Shown: one piece after another, positions 1 to 10,340 of the stretch | How the letters are laid out: each line of letters opens with the position of its first letter | Numbering within the stretch: position 1 is the stretch's first letter | Assembly (NCBI GenBank): GCA_023548195.1 | Contig: JAJHZJ010000336.1 | Coordinates: forward strand, 4,630,704-4,694,703 | Source: Bettongia penicillata ogilbyi | Lineage: Eukaryota; Chordata; Mammalia; Diprotodontia; Potoroidae | Direction of reading: 5' to 3' | Length of the DNA: 64,000 nt | The notes under the pieces: generated by a model | What the model was told of the DNA's origin: nothing | Seen by the model: only the letters and a program-made list of their open reading frames with translations | Databases searched by the model: none | Position numbers and translations under genes: made by a program

Positions 1-114
1 CCTGAATCCTTTCTCTGGAAACTGCTCCCCTCCCCTACTCTGTGCCTCCCTTACTTATTCAATCCCACTACCACCCTTTCCAGGAGAGGAAAAAAGATGT
101 GAAAAATGCGAGCT

Positions 115-300
115 AGGCTGTTTTGGAGGCAGGAGCCCTGGGCTCCAGCAATGCCTCTGGCCACTGTGAGATCTTGAGCAAGTTTCTGAGCCTCAGTTTC
201 CTCATCTGCAAAATGGAAGGGTTAAAACTTGCTCGGTTGACCTCCCAGGATTTGTAATGAGCACAGGAGATAATGGATGCAAACCGATTATTAAACGCGA
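115..300 (+). repeat. MIR-family SINE
   Basis: The stretch carries the MIR core order: a CTGGGCTCCAGC-like box, then GATCTTGAGCAAGTTTCTGAG, CCTCAGTTTCCTCATCTG and CAAAATGGAAGGG, and a degraded tail with GATAATGGATGCAAA. It abuts the CpG island on its right. The family call rests on the shared core words; the subfamily cannot be named. Confidence 0.8.
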
Positions 301-757
301 GCTACTCACTTCCCGCACCCCAACCCCTCTTTCCATGTTCCTGCCCCTCCCTCCCCACGCGCCGCCTGCCCCGCCCGAGCTGTTGCGGTGGTACCCCACC
401 CCCACCCTTTCATTCCTGTGCCGAGCTCCCCCCCCACTTCCCCAGGGTCACCCACCGCGCCACTCACAGCTGCTTCGCGGCACCGCTAGCGCTGCTCTCA
501 TCTCGCCTTCCACCCTTGGCTCAGAGCCCCCCTCCCCGGCTCCAGCTGCGAGCGGAGCCCGTCCCAGGCGCGGCTCCAGCTCCTCAATGGCCCTTCTCCC
601 CCATTACCCTGATGTCGGCCCCTCTCCCCCTCCGCGTTATCGGCTCCGCCAGGGTAATGAGGGCTCTGCTAATTACCGTTCCAGAAACTCCACTCACACT
701 AACAGCTTCATCCGCGGAGCGGCAACATCTGCTCTGTACTGGCAGCGGCCCCCTCCG
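296..757. promoter_or_regulatory. CpG island, candidate promoter or developmental enhancer
   Basis: I count more than 30 CpG dinucleotides in about 460 bases, against a CpG-poor background in the rest of the window. The 3' half holds homeodomain-like words: TAATGA near 655 and TAATTA at 670-675. On the minus strand a possible splice donor, CTGTGAGT, lies near 467-474. Long open frames cross the island on both strands, but they are Pro/Ser/Arg-rich, lack a recognisable domain, and are what GC-rich DNA gives by chance. No TATA box or coding exon can be assigned. Unmethylated CpG islands normally mark promoters, so a transcription start on either strand is a reasonable inference. Confidence 0.65.
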
Positions 758-905
758 CTCCTCTCCCATCTTCTCCTCCTCTCTCCTCCCCTCTCCTCCT
801 CTTCCTTCCCCTCCCTCTGCCAGTTTCCCCCCTTTGGTATCTTCTCTTTCCCCTCCGCACACCCCCACCCCCACCCCCCCAACTTCCCTTCCCCTGTGTC
901 CTGCA
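758..905. repeat. CT-rich low-complexity tract
   Basis: Mostly runs of C and T (CTCCTCTCTCCTCCCC and similar) on the right shoulder of the CpG island. No gene is seen. Confidence 0.8.
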
Positions 906-1241
906 GGATCCTCGTCGATCTCAATCAGAGACAGAAAAACAGACTCAGAGAAAACAGGAGCCCGACAAAGAGGAAGAGACCGATAGAAAAGAAAAAAGAC
1001 ACAGAAACCGATTAAATGAATGCAAATGCGGAGGTGAAGGGTGGGGGAATTCGTGTCCGCATCGGTCATATGGGTATGAGTGTAAATGTGTGGTTGCCGG
1101 TGTGTACCTGCATGTGCGTGCAGTTGTGTGTAGCTGCGCGCATATGTATTTGTGTGTGCTCCTGCTGCAAGGGGCATGACTAGAGAAGGCTCAGCCCATT
1201 TTATTCTGAGGTTAACAGGGGTTGCACAGCACCCCCGGAGA
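906..1241. other. Unique flank of the CpG island
   Basis: Begins with an A-rich stretch (about 928-1020) and continues into an irregular TG-rich stretch (about 1070-1160). No repeat family or exon was recognised. Confidence 0.5.
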
Positions 1242-1244
1242 GCA

Positions 1245-1289
<45 letters not shown>

Positions 1290-1290
1290 A
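1242..1290. repeat. (CA)n microsatellite
   Basis: Nearly uninterrupted CA dinucleotides introduced by GCACGCGCA. Confidence 0.95.
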
Positions 1291-1299
1291 TAAGACACA

Positions 1300-1430
1300 T
1301 TCTTGCATAAATTGAAGCTACAGTGTGGTGGAAAGGCAGCCAAGCAAACCATTAAGAAAGGTCAACAATATTATCGGCTCCTAATCCAATTAGTTACTGT
1401 TTATTCTGATTCTGGCTCATTTTGTGGGGA
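1300..1430. promoter_or_regulatory. Candidate conserved non-coding block, AT-rich homeobox-like words
   Basis: Non-repeat sequence with dense motif-like words: TATCGG near 1372, TAATCCAATTAG at 1382-1393 and GTTTATT near 1399. It lies 0.6 kb from the CpG island. The regulatory role is inferred from composition and position only. Confidence 0.35.
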
Positions 1431-1499
1431 GGAGTAGGAGGCAGAGACTGAGGCTGGGAAATGGGGATAGAGACGGGAAATGGAGAACAGGTTTGTACG

Positions 1500-1760
1500 G
1501 AGGTGAGCTCTGGAGTGGGGGAGAAGTCACCGCGAGGATCTGATATTTCTATCCTGATGTGACGATAACGAGTGGTGTTAAATCCTACCCTCAGCGAAAT
1601 TAATTCTACCCTACTTGTGATAACACAAACGCTTCCCCTCACCTCCCCACCCCCTCCCCCGGCCAATATTGATCCTACCTCTCCCCTACCCTGAAAATAT
1701 GATTTCTCCCTTAACTGTGATCAAACAAGCAGCAGCTTTATCTGACATGGAGATGGGGGT
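1500..1760. promoter_or_regulatory. Candidate conserved non-coding block, GATA- and TCF-like words
   Basis: Non-repeat sequence with several GATA-like words (GACGATAACG at 1561-1570, GTGATAACAC near 1617, TTTATCT near 1737), an AATTAATT at 1588-1595 and TGATCAAACAAG near 1718. No repeat similarity is seen. The role is inferred. Confidence 0.35.
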
Positions 1761-2590
1761 GGGATGAAAGGAGCAGTGTGTGCCTGGCAAGGGTTGGAAG
1801 TGGGGGAGAATGATGAAATCGAAGAGGGCGAAGCGGGGAGTTCCCACTACTAGAGACCTTTAACAACCTTTCCCTTCTTTTCTGAGCTCCCTGAGAAGCT
1901 GGAGTGGAGCTGGAAGATAGCTCTGGGAGGTTGGGGGCTGCGGCCACAGGTTACCTTGGGAGGGGAGAGGCAGAGGAGGAGATGTTGGTAAATGGGCTAT
2001 TAGTCCTGGATGCCACTTCATTAATCCTACAGAACAAAGCTGCCCTTCATTTTCTGCTCCCCTTTTCTCTCCCCCACACCATCCTGTTCTGTCCTTCTGA
2101 AAGCATTAGCTGGGACCTGGTCTTGCCTCCCATCCTGGACATGAGGAGGGGACATGGGGGAAGGAAACAAAGAAGTCACCCTCAGATAAACCTTAGGGGA
2201 AGGTGCAGGGGAAAGCCCAACCTTTCCTGAGGTACAGGATGCCCAGAAATGGGAACACCTGGAGCCCAATAGGTTTCCCAACCTTAGACTCCCTTTTGTA
2301 CCAACCCATTCTTTTCTGTATTGGATACGTGGTCCTCCTTCCCTGACCCACTCTCTCTACTGACTGAGTTATGTAGCAATCACTGAAGAAAGACAGGTAG
2401 TATGGCCAGGTTAGGGAGTGGGTAAGAGAGGTGAGACTAAGTCTTTATAACCAAAGGTGAAAACAGCAGACTGAGTCTTGGATAAAGCAGGCATAGTTGG
2501 GGGTCTCTTGAGGAATCTAGCTTCCACAGAGAAACCACGTGATTGCTTTAGAGCCCTATGGGCTGTTCAAGCAGATAGTATAATCCCACT
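1761..2590. other. Unique DNA, no gene recognised
   Basis: Moderately GC-rich single-copy sequence. Short open frames on both strands show no domain, signal peptide or splice-site pattern that I would defend. Confidence 0.5.
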
Positions 2591-2885
2591 CAGGCAGCTA
2601 GGTGGTGCAGTGGATAGAGCATCAGTGCAGGAGTCAGGAGGACTTGAGTTCAAATCTCACCTCAGACACTTGACACTCACTAGCTGTGTGACCTTGGGCA
2701 AGTCACTTAACCCCAATTGCCTCATCCTGGGTCATCTCCAGTCATCCTGATGAATATCTGGTCGCTGGATTCAGATGGCTCTGGAGGAGAGGTGAGGCTG
2801 GTGACCTGCACAGCCTTCCTTTCCTCAAAACAAAGTCAAGTGCAAGTCATGTCATTATTTCTCTGATGGCATGGTCATCAGAAGG
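2591..2885 (+). mobile_element. MAR1-type marsupial SINE (tRNA head, RTE tail)
   Basis: Starts GGCAGCTAGGTGGTGCAG with GTGGATAGAGCA and GAGTTCAAATC, which match the tRNA-derived promoter head. It continues ACTAGCTGTGTGACCTTGGG, then TTAACCCCAATTGCCTCAT, and ends with the long tail AGATGGCTCTGGAGGAGA to TTCTCTGATGGCATGGTC. That tail is typical of the marsupial SINE mobilised by RTE. It is nearly full length and is the best lineage marker in the window. Confidence 0.9.
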
Positions 2886-3024
2886 ATGCATACACATAAT
2901 CCCACCAATGCCAACTCCTCTTTATCCAGAGCTCCCTGAAATATTGGTTGGGTCAGTCACTAAAAATCCTCAGGGCATCATTTTCCTCTCCCTAGTACTC
3001 ACTAAGATTATAATTAATGTTAGG

Positions 3025-3150
3025 ATCCAGTAGAATGTCAAGTTCCTCAAGGCCAAAGACCACTTTGATTTTGAGTCAGACATTTAAGATAGTATTTTAT
3101 CTGTAGTAGAAGAATAGGTACATGTTTATTGAGTTGAATTGAACTGAATG
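3025..3150 (+). repeat. L2 LINE 3' end
   Basis: AGAATGTCAAGTTCCTCAAGG followed by TAGTAGAAGAATAGG and TTTATTGAGTTGAAT recall the L2 3' terminus. Confidence 0.5.
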
Positions 3151-3179
3151 CCATCTCACAGGTATACAATGAAAGTATA

Positions 3180-3510
3180 GTAAATTATATCATTTACAAA
3201 GCATTTTTTCCAAATCTCATTTTATAACCATCACAACAGTTCTTTCTTGGCTACTTTGACAGATCCGTACAGATGACTTACCTGTGTCTTCTGGTAAGTC
3301 TTCCTTAGGGAATCAACTCAATGTGCTGGTAGTTTTCCTCTATGTCACTCAACTTAGATGGACAAAACAGGCTGTCTATTTTATCTTCGTTTTCCAAATG
3401 AGAAAATTGGGACTCACAGAGGTTAAATGATTACAGAGTCAATGAGTGAGAGATACGGCACGAGAATGTAGGTCTACACCCTAATGATTTAGTCCTAAGC
3501 CACATGGCTC
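3180..3510 (-). repeat. MIR-family SINE, antisense, interrupted
   Basis: Antisense MIR words run from ATTTACAAAGCATTTTTTCC and TCTCATTTTATAACCATCAC to AAATGAGAAAATTGGGACTC and AGAGGTTAAATGATTACAGA. About 130 bases of unrelated sequence (3240-3370) split the copy. Confidence 0.6.
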
Positions 3511-4164
3511 TTAGTGCTACAGTCAGACTGAGACTAGAAGTCTTCAAAGAACCCTGGAGTTTAAAGATCTGAGTGTGAATACTGTTACCTGTCTGACATT
3601 TCAAAAAACCACCTACCCCCTTTAAATCTGTTTTTTTCTCTGCAAATGAGGGATGAATAGACAATCCCTTTTATTCATGTGATGTCAAGAGAAATACAAG
3701 AAGGCTCTCAGCACATAAAGTAGACTGCCTGTGAATGGCATTCCAGAGGATATGGACTAGAGGGATCCCACATGAAGGTTTATATGGTCTCTTCTAACTT
3801 TACATCCCATAATTCTTTGACTACAATCTATTTTTACATTACTAGTCCAATGCTCTTTCCTTTTACAAGTCATATCTTCGTTGATAAACTGGCAATTGAT
3901 AGGATTTTTAGCATGTGGAAAAAAGCTACAATCAGGGGCCTTTATCAGACCTATTATCCTACATGGATCTCTGAACATACGGACTGAGCCTCCTCCCTAC
4001 CCTACCCTGCCCTGCCCTAAAGAGATCCTAGGATGCCTATGGAGCAAGAAAATAGAGGAGAGGGCATATATAGGGCTGTATTTCTCTCTGGTCATCATTG
4101 TTTAGATGGACCTTGAGGATAAAACTGCAAAGGGTAAAAAAGAGATGGAAATTAATTTAGGAAT
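3511..4164. other. Unique DNA, no gene recognised
   Basis: Contains a short CCCTA/CCCTG run near 3994-4018. Nothing else was recognised. Confidence 0.45.
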
Positions 4165-4345
4165 TTTTAGTTCAACTCCATCATTTTACGGATTAAAATA
4201 TAACTCAAAACAAGATAAAAACAATGTACCACCAAAAACAACTCTGAGGTCCAGAACACCTAAGTGAATTGTCACCAAGATCACAAGTGTTAGAACTCAG
4301 AGTCAAACCTGGATCTAGCGCTCCTAGACCCTGGTTGACCACTAT
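4165..4345 (-). repeat. MIR-family SINE, antisense, degraded
   Basis: TTTTAGTTCAACTCCATCAT, a broken AGGTCCAGAACACCTAAGTG, GATCACAAGTGTTAGAACTC and ACCTGGATCTAGCGCTCC follow the antisense MIR order. Confidence 0.55.
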
Positions 4346-5084
4346 CTGATGCCTAATCAATCAATCTAGTAGGGACTCTTATCATGGGAAGGTTAGATAT
4401 GGAAAAGTTAGCAGGGTTTCCTGGAGTACATGGTCCCTGGGGATCCTTGAACAGATCAAACAACTAATATCTGATAGTCCGGTAAGTGCCCAGTCCTGCA
4501 CCAGGAACTAGGGGAGAGATAAGACAAGGAGCAAATCTAACTTCTGGCCCTGGGAAACTCAAGGTCTCTTGGGGGAGACAGGACTCAAACGCGAAAAGAA
4601 AACTCACAATGAAAGGTAATGTGTTATCAACTGGATACCACACACCAATGTCAGCACACCAGAGAAGTATATCTATCTGAGTTCAGAGTGGGGAGGACAT
4701 AAGGTCCCTTCCAACTCTCATATTCTATAAGCAGGAGAATTTCTAAGTATCTTGGGGTCTTATTTATCTGGGCTCTCTTTGCCTAGATGATGAAAAATTG
4801 CTCCAAAAGCTTCTTCCGGTGTTGTGTAGGGCTTCAACATCATTTGTGGTGGTACTCATTCAATTCCTCACCCTCACTCCAGGCTGCCTAGTCTTCCCCT
4901 TCTGAATTTACTGACCATAGCTTTATCTGGCTCCACGGTCGCTCCCTGGTTAGTCTACTCTTCAGTGACCACATTACCTGGGCAATCTCTTTGGTTCCTG
5001 AAAACCAGAGACCTGAACATTATAAATGGGAAGAAACCATTACTGTTGTTCATGGACCCAAGCAGTATTTTCCCAAACCTTCCC
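4346..5084. other. Unique DNA, no gene recognised
   Basis: No repeat or exon could be defended. The right end may grade into the following L2. Confidence 0.4.
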
Positions 5085-6310
5085 TCCTCTAAATGTCCAA
5101 GTGACCCACCTTAACTCAGGCTTTCATCACCTCTTGCTTGGACTACTACAAGAGTTTGGTTTTTCTACCCTCAGCATCTCCATCTGGCAATCATAAGGAA
5201 CATAGAATTAAAGTTGGAAGGTCAGCTAGTCCAACCCTTTCATTTTATAGATGAGGTCTCATATTGCGCAAGATGCCAGAATTCCCTAGAATATAACTCT
5301 GATAACATCATTCCCCTGCTTAGAAATCTTCAGTGGTTCCCCATTTCTTACTGAAGAACATTCAGATGACTCAGGCTGAGATTAAAGGTCTCCACCCTTA
5401 ACAATTATATAACCAACTTCAAACATGTAACTAAGTATCTCGCAGGATTTAAAGCTTGGAAGAACTCTTAAAGATCATGTAGTCCAACCCTATCATGTTT
5501 TAGATGACAAAACCAGAAAGGCTGTGACTTGTCCCGCATGATTTGTTATACAGATTGCCCCCATGAAGTTTATTCTCCAATCAAATTGGCCTATACACTC
5601 TATGCCTCAAATACCTCTGGATTTTATTTCATAGACTCTAGCTAGTCTTCCAAAGCCCAGTCCTTCCCTGTTTACCCAGATGCAAACTGATCTTTCTATG
5701 TTCTGAATTTCTGAGTCTGGAGTCAAGAAGGCCTAAGTTAAAATCTGGCCTCAGAGACTTACTAGCTGGGTGATCCTGGGAAGTCACTTAACCCTGATTG
5801 CCTCAGTTTCCTCATCTGTAAAATAAGCTGGAGAAGGAAATGGCAAACCACTGCAATATCTTTACCAAGAAAACCCGGGTTCAGGAAGAGTAGGGCATGA
5901 TTGAAATGACTAAACAAAAGCAGCAGAAGCCCTGATTAAGGTACCTACCACATTACTCGCTGACCTTCTTGCCATCAGTTCTGACTTTGGAGGAACTTTT
6001 TGAACCTTATCCCATAACTTATCTCATTCCTCCTTGCCCCTCACCCCCTCCACCAGTCTCTAATCAAATTAATATTGTCATTGGAGAGGTCACATGTCAA
6101 CCAATTCCCCTATGGCTCCACTCACTATCTCTGTGACGCCTCCAAACCTTTTGATATCAAAATATCACCTCCCTGGCCTTTACTACCTTGTATGTGTTGT
6201 CTCCCCCTTTTAGAATATAAGATCTTTGAGGGTGGGGACTGTTGTAATTTTTTTAAAATGTCCGCAGCACTTGGCTCATAGTAAGCACTTAAATGCCTTT
6301 TTATTCATTC
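5085..6310 (+). repeat. L2 LINE 3' region, broken by later SINEs
   Basis: L2 words appear in order: CTTTCATCACCTCTTGCTTG, TAACATCATTCCCCTGCTTA, CTTCAGTGGTTCCCCATT, CTCTATGCCTCAAATACC, then TAGAATATAAGATCTTTGAG, GGGTGGGGACTG and the terminal CTCATAGTAAGCACTTAA. MIR-like scraps at 5200-5275 and 5445-5545 and the SINE at 5715-5935 interrupt it. Confidence 0.75.
5715..5935 (+). mobile_element. MAR1-type SINE variant, inserted in L2
   Basis: CTGGAGTCAAGAAGGCC, CAGAGACTTACTAGCTGGG, CAGTTTCCTCATCTGTAAAA and AGCTGGAGAAGGAAATGGCA are followed by CCAAGAAAACCC and a decayed GATTGAAATGACTAAACAAA tail. The tail is the RTE 3' end used by marsupial SINEs. Confidence 0.85.
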
Positions 6311-6314
6311 ATTT

Positions 6315-6440
6315 AGTTGTCAACTAGAATGTGAGTTCTTTGAAGGCAGAGCCTGTGCCTTATTTATTTCTATCTCTGCCACACAGTGGAACATAAGGCC
6401 TTGCACATAGTAGGTGCATAAAAAAGTATGTGAAATGAGT
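6315..6440 (+). repeat. L2 LINE 3' end, second copy
   Basis: CTAGAATGTGAGTTCTTTGA, AGGCAGAGCCTGTGCC and GCACATAGTAGGTGCATAAA. It lies directly after another L2 3' end in the same direction. Confidence 0.75.
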
Positions 6441-6720
6441 AAAAATTTACACTTAGGAACCAAGGATCCCAAAGGCCATTTATAGTTGTGACAGTATCAG
6501 AAACAGTAGGCTAATAAACCAAAACAGGAGGAGCTGTGGAACCTTCCCGATTAATGGACCAGAAACTGACTTTGAATGTGTCCCTCCTCCCCTTACTTAA
6601 TTAGTTTTCTGGGAGCATAGGACCTACCTCTTCCACTGCCCTTAACTTACAGCACAGCTCCTGGAGGTCTTACTGCCTCTTCTTTTCTACTTGAACCTTG
6701 TTCTGCCCTCTCCCCTATGT
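6441..6720. other. Unique DNA, no gene recognised
   Basis: Contains GATTAATGG near 6551 and CTTAATTAGTTTTC near 6596, but no coding or repeat signal. Confidence 0.4.
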
Positions 6721-6724
6721 CTTG

Positions 6725-6875
6725 TTGCCTACATTCTTCAGATCTATTTTATTGGAATTCAAGCTTCTTGAGGGCAGGGACTATTTTTTTCTTTTTCTTT
6801 GTATCCACAGTGCTTAGCACAGTCCCTGGCACATAGCAAGTTTACTTAATAAATACTTGTTGATTGATGCAATCT
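6725..6875 (+). repeat. L2 LINE 3' end
   Basis: GGAATTCAAGCTTCTTGAGG, GCAGGGACTATT, TGTATCCACAGTGCTTAGCA, CCTGGCACATAGCAAG and TTAATAAATACTTGTTGATT give a nearly complete L2 terminus. Confidence 0.85.
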
Positions 6876-7565
6876 TCACTCTGGACCCTTGAGGCAGGAG
6901 AATGGGCCAAGAAGTGGCTAATAAGGGTGTTCCCAGTTGGAAGGCTTCTCTCCACTGAAGCCTTATTTCACCTACTTAGACCTTCATGATCAATCAGTGC
7001 TGAATGTGGCTTGTCTAAAGCTGAACTTATATAAGATCTGTGGAGAAGGGCACAAGCAAGGTCCAAGGAGAAGGAAGGAATTCCCAGTCTAGACAGTGAG
7101 TGGGATTTTTGTGCATTGGATAGTAAATGAATAACACCTAATATTTTGCTATGCATTTCTTCTCTGGGTCTGCAGTTGGTCTACAGTGAGCTGTTTTGGG
7201 AGCTCAAGGAGGTAGACTAAGTGTGATGATCAGAGGAACCCTTCTGCTACAGGCTGGGCACCCTGGATGAGGGGACAGGGGCTCCAGCAAGGTAATCCTG
7301 TGTATATGTGTCCAGAGGCATTTAGGGACTTTTTTCTGAGAGCTGGGTATGATGGCCCAAGTGGGAAAAGAGAGGAGCAGGTTGGCTGGATCTGGGGCAA
7401 TGATTGCCAGGTCTTACCTGGTAGGGTCAGTTCTTTTTGTATCTTCCATTTGGGGTCCACAAAAGATCAAGGTTCAAAAAGATAAGCTAGGAAGGATCAA
7501 TCCCTTTCTATTAGGGAAAATTTCATCAGTTATTACAATTCTATGTGTGGTTATCTGGAAATGAT
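6876..7565. other. Unique DNA, no gene recognised
   Basis: Overlapping short open frames of 60-76 codons exist on both strands around 7230-7560. None has a domain or a convincing start context. Confidence 0.45.
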
Positions 7566-7569
7566 GGGA

Positions 7570-7770
7570 TTCTGAAATCACCAAACCATAGAGTGTACAG
7601 GCTAGAAAGGAGCTCAGAGACTAATGCGACTGATCCTTCATCATAATGACTGAGGTTCATAGAGAGGACATGACTTGTCTAAGGTACACATTCTAGTTAG
7701 TGGTAACTAGGGACCAGCACACATCTTTGGATCCCCAGTCCAGTGCTTTTCTCAGTAATTTTGTATATAG
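7570..7770 (-). repeat. MIR-family SINE, antisense
   Basis: GTGTACAGGCTAGAAAGGAG, TGACTGAGGTTCATAGAGAG, ACATGACTTGTCTAAGGTAC and CCCCAGTCCAGTGCTTTTCT follow the antisense MIR order. Confidence 0.65.
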
Positions 7771-8100
7771 AAGACACTCAGGGAAGGAATACTTTAGGGA
7801 AGACAGCAGTTCCTACAGCTTGATACAGCAAAGTCCCAATCATTCTTCAAACTTGAGATTTGCAGAGACATTGGCAGTATCATCCTGGTCTGGCCTGAAA
7901 ATTCAATTGGAGCTCCAGGTGTTTCTCAGCCAAGGAAACAGCCTTTGGAGTTGATCGGATATGGTAACTGAGCTTTGAAATAGGAAGGTTGGGAGAGCCT
8001 TGTGCTGATGACAGCAACAGCAACAATAATTTCTTTTGTTGCACTTTGTTAATAATGATTTTTTTTTAAATAATTTCCCTGTGAGTTAGAATAGACAGTC
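7771..8100. other. Unique DNA, no gene recognised
   Basis: No feature was recognised apart from a T-run near 8060. Confidence 0.45.
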
Positions 8101-8160
8101 AGAGAGATAGATAATAGATGGATGGATGGATGGTTGGACAGAAAGATAGGCAGATAAAAT
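8101..8160. repeat. GATA/GATG tetranucleotide microsatellite
   Basis: AGATAGATAATAGATGGATGG and related imperfect tetramers. Confidence 0.85.
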
Positions 8161-8274
8161 TTGCTAGGTTTTGGGAGTGGGGGCTGGATGTGTGATTTTA
8201 TTAGTGCAGGGAAGTTCTCAGGAGGAAACTTCCTCCACCAATGCTGATCACCACCTGCTCTTCAACTATGCTTT

Positions 8275-8420
8275 TGTTCATTTCTTCAGTCATGTCCAAC
8301 ACTTCATGACCCTATGAACCCTCCAGGACCTTCTATCCTCCACTATCTCTCAAAGTCTGTCCAAGTTCATGTTCATTGTTTCCATGATACTCTCAATCCA
8401 TCACATCCTCTGTCATCTTA
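8275..8420 (-). mobile_element. BovB/RTE-type LINE 3' fragment, antisense
   Basis: The antisense strand reads like the last part of an RTE reverse transcriptase frame and its 3' end: TTCAGTCATGTCCAACACTT, CATGACCCTATG, CCTTCTATCCTCCACTATCT and CAAAGTCTGTCCAAGTTCAT. The sense copy at 28.0-28.7 kb ends with the same words reversed. Confidence 0.75.
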
Positions 8421-8424
8421 GAAA

Positions 8425-8565
8425 ATCACCTGTGGCCCTGAGGGGTCAGAAAAAAACTAATCCAGTGTCACATGGTCATTATAGATCAGAGGTAGTCTTT
8501 GAACTCAGATCTTTCTGACTCTAGTGTCAACTCTATTTACTCTGCCATGCTTCCTCTCAGATATC
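8425..8565 (-). repeat. MIR-family SINE, antisense, head-truncated
   Basis: GTGTCACATGGTCATTATAG, TCTTTGAACTCAGATCTTTC and CTCTATTTACTCTGCCATGC fit the antisense MIR. Confidence 0.6.
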
Positions 8566-8584
8566 ATACTTTAATATTTATAGT

Positions 8585-8830
8585 AGTGCCAATGATGACA
8601 GCATTTATATAGTGCTTTAAGGTAGAAAGTGCTTTATATATATGATCTCATTTAATTCTCATAATAGCCTCATGATATCGGTGCTATTATTAACCCCATT
8701 TTAAAGATAAGGAAAGTGAGGCTGAGACAAGTTAAGTGCTCTACTTATGATCACACAGCTAGTAAGTGTCTCAGGAAGAATTTAAACTCAGGATTTGAAC
8801 AGGTCTTCCTGTTTCCAGTTCTACTACTCT
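8585..8830 (-). repeat. MIR-family SINE, antisense, nearly full length
   Basis: ATAGTGCTTTAAGGTAGAAA, GTGCTATTATTAACCCCATT, AAGATAAGGAAAGTGAGGCT, GATCACACAGCTAGTAAGTG and AGGATTTGAACAGGTCTTCC are all in the expected order. Confidence 0.9.
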
Positions 8831-8879
8831 ACTACTACTTCACCAAGATTCAAAATTTCATTGGTGTGACTGCTCTTTC

Positions 8880-9030
8880 CACTGATATAAGTTTATCTAT
8901 CTCTCTATCTCTAAACAGAGAGATATGTGGAGATGGGTATTTAGAGATAGATTAATCTATCTAGATATACACATATCTAGATAGATGGATGGATGGATGA
9001 ATAGGATAGATAAAGAGATAGATATACTTC
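8880..9030. repeat. TATC/GATA tetranucleotide array, partly palindromic
   Basis: TATCTATCTCTCTATCTC on the left and GATAGATGGATGGATGGATG with AGAGATAGATATAC on the right flank an AATCTATCTAGATATAC core, so the array can fold on itself. Confidence 0.85.
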
Positions 9031-9269
9031 TTTCACACACAAAGTAAAGAGAATTTCATGAATTTCTAGAGTTGATCAATGAATGAACGATCACTGGGTG
9101 GCCACTTTTCTGGTGATGGACCTTATCAAACTTAATTTGATAAATCCTCCCATGATGGAGCTAGGTCTCTACTCAATACCTTTGGTACTACCTGTCAGAA
9201 TTTATTCTTCAGTGGCTTGCCTTCAAGATCTGATGGTCACCTCTACCTCATGATGAGGCATTGGAATAG

Positions 9270-9435
9270 GACTTTATTGGCAAATGCTTTTCTCATTTTA
9301 CAGATGAGACCACTGAGATTTAGAAGATTTAAAACACATATCCAAGGTTAGAAAGCAAGTAATTGATGAAAATGGCACTTGAGTCCAGGGATTCTGGGTT
9401 TAAACTTTTCACTATACAATATCACCTCTCATTTC
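9270..9435 (-). repeat. MIR-family SINE, antisense
   Basis: CTCATTTTACAGATGAGACC, ACTGAGATTTAGAAGATTTA and a degraded GGTTAGAAAGCAAGTAATTG. Confidence 0.7.
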
Positions 9436-9730
9436 AGACAGTACTGCCTGATGATTGGTGCAGGATGGGAAGGAGGCTGAAGTAAGTCTGTGCCAAGGTG
9501 CCTCCTAGGGATAGGGAGTAGGGATGTGGATGATTCCCTACTGATGACTTGGGCATAACTCAGGCTCCAAAGAGATTAGATCCATTGAGCGTGTTCAGTT
9601 TGGAGCTGAAGGAGGCAGATAGCTGGGAGAAGAAGGAAAGGAGCCTGCCTAATGTGGGTGTGGCTACTGGGAGGGAAAAGATAAGTGTAGAGAGAGAGAA
9701 GGGACAGCTAGCCCAGCCTATCCCTGTATC
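9436..9730. other. Unique DNA, no gene recognised
   Basis: A 69-codon open frame at 9549-9758 runs into the following SINE and has no recognisable domain. I do not call it a gene. Confidence 0.45.
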
Positions 9731-9734
9731 CTGC

Positions 9735-9960
9735 TTAATAGTTAGTATTTCTATGTAGTGCTTTAAGGTTTACAAAATACTTTACACATAGTATTTTATT
9801 GGATCCTCACACTAACCTTATTGTAATTATTATCACTCCTGTTTTACAGATAAGTATGTTGAGGCAGAAAAAACTTAAATAACTTGCCCCAGGTCATATA
9901 GCATAATCTGTCTTTCTGACTCCAGGTCCATCATTTTACCCAGTATTCTTCCTAAATGTT
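9735..9960 (-). repeat. MIR-family SINE, antisense
   Basis: TATGTAGTGCTTTAAGGTTT, ATTATTATCACTCCTGTTTT, ACAGATAAGTATGTTGAGGC and TCTGACTCCAGGTCCATCAT. Confidence 0.85.
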
Positions 9961-9964
9961 TAAT

Positions 9965-10150
9965 AAGGGCATCGTAGTATAAAAGAAAGAGAATTGCAAA
10001 TGGATTCAGAGGTGCTGGGATCAAATCTTCCCATTGTTACTTACCTCGGGTAAGTCACTCTTGGGGCCTCAGTTTCCCCACTTGTAAAATGAAGTTCTTG
10101 GACTGTGTTCCCCAAAGTTATTTCCACCCTCAAATTCTCTGAGATATTCA
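9965..10150 (+). repeat. MIR-like marsupial SINE
   Basis: GTGCTGGGATCAAATCTTCC, GGGTAAGTCACTCTTGGGGC, CTCAGTTTCCCCACTTGTAA and a tail TTCTTGGACTGTGTTCCCCA. Confidence 0.75.
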
Positions 10151-10164
10151 TTTACATACCTAAA

Positions 10165-10340
10165 ATGGGAGATAAAATTGAAAAGGTAGGTTAAATCCAG
10201 GTTTGTAGAGGACCTGATAAGCCAGGCCAAGAAATTTAGGCTTTAGTCAGTAGGCAACAGGGAGCTATTAGAAGTGTTTGAATAGGGAAATGGTATTATT
10301 AGAGCTGTGCATTGGGGAGATCACTCTGGCAGCCAGCACA
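10165..10340 (-). repeat. L2 LINE fragment, antisense
   Basis: ACCTGATAAGCCAGGCCAAG, TTTAGTCAGTAGGCAACAGG, GAGCTATTAGAAGTG and AGATCACTCTGGCAGCCAGC recall the reverse complement of the L2 3' untranslated region. Confidence 0.65.

Noticed and set aside
257..1015. Open frame of 252 codons (and an overlapping one of 237) across the CpG island
   Set aside because: Pro/Ser/His/Arg-rich with no domain. Frames on both strands are open over the same GC-rich DNA, so they are likely chance frames.
584..1300. Minus-strand frame of 238 codons
   Set aside because: Its N-terminus is translated CA microsatellite (Cys-Val repeats) and the rest is CT-rich tract.
2591..2720. tRNA-like gene (GGATAGAGCA and GAGTTCAAATC look like A and B boxes)
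   Set aside because: It is the tRNA-derived head of a SINE. No cloverleaf can be completed and it is followed by SINE body sequence.
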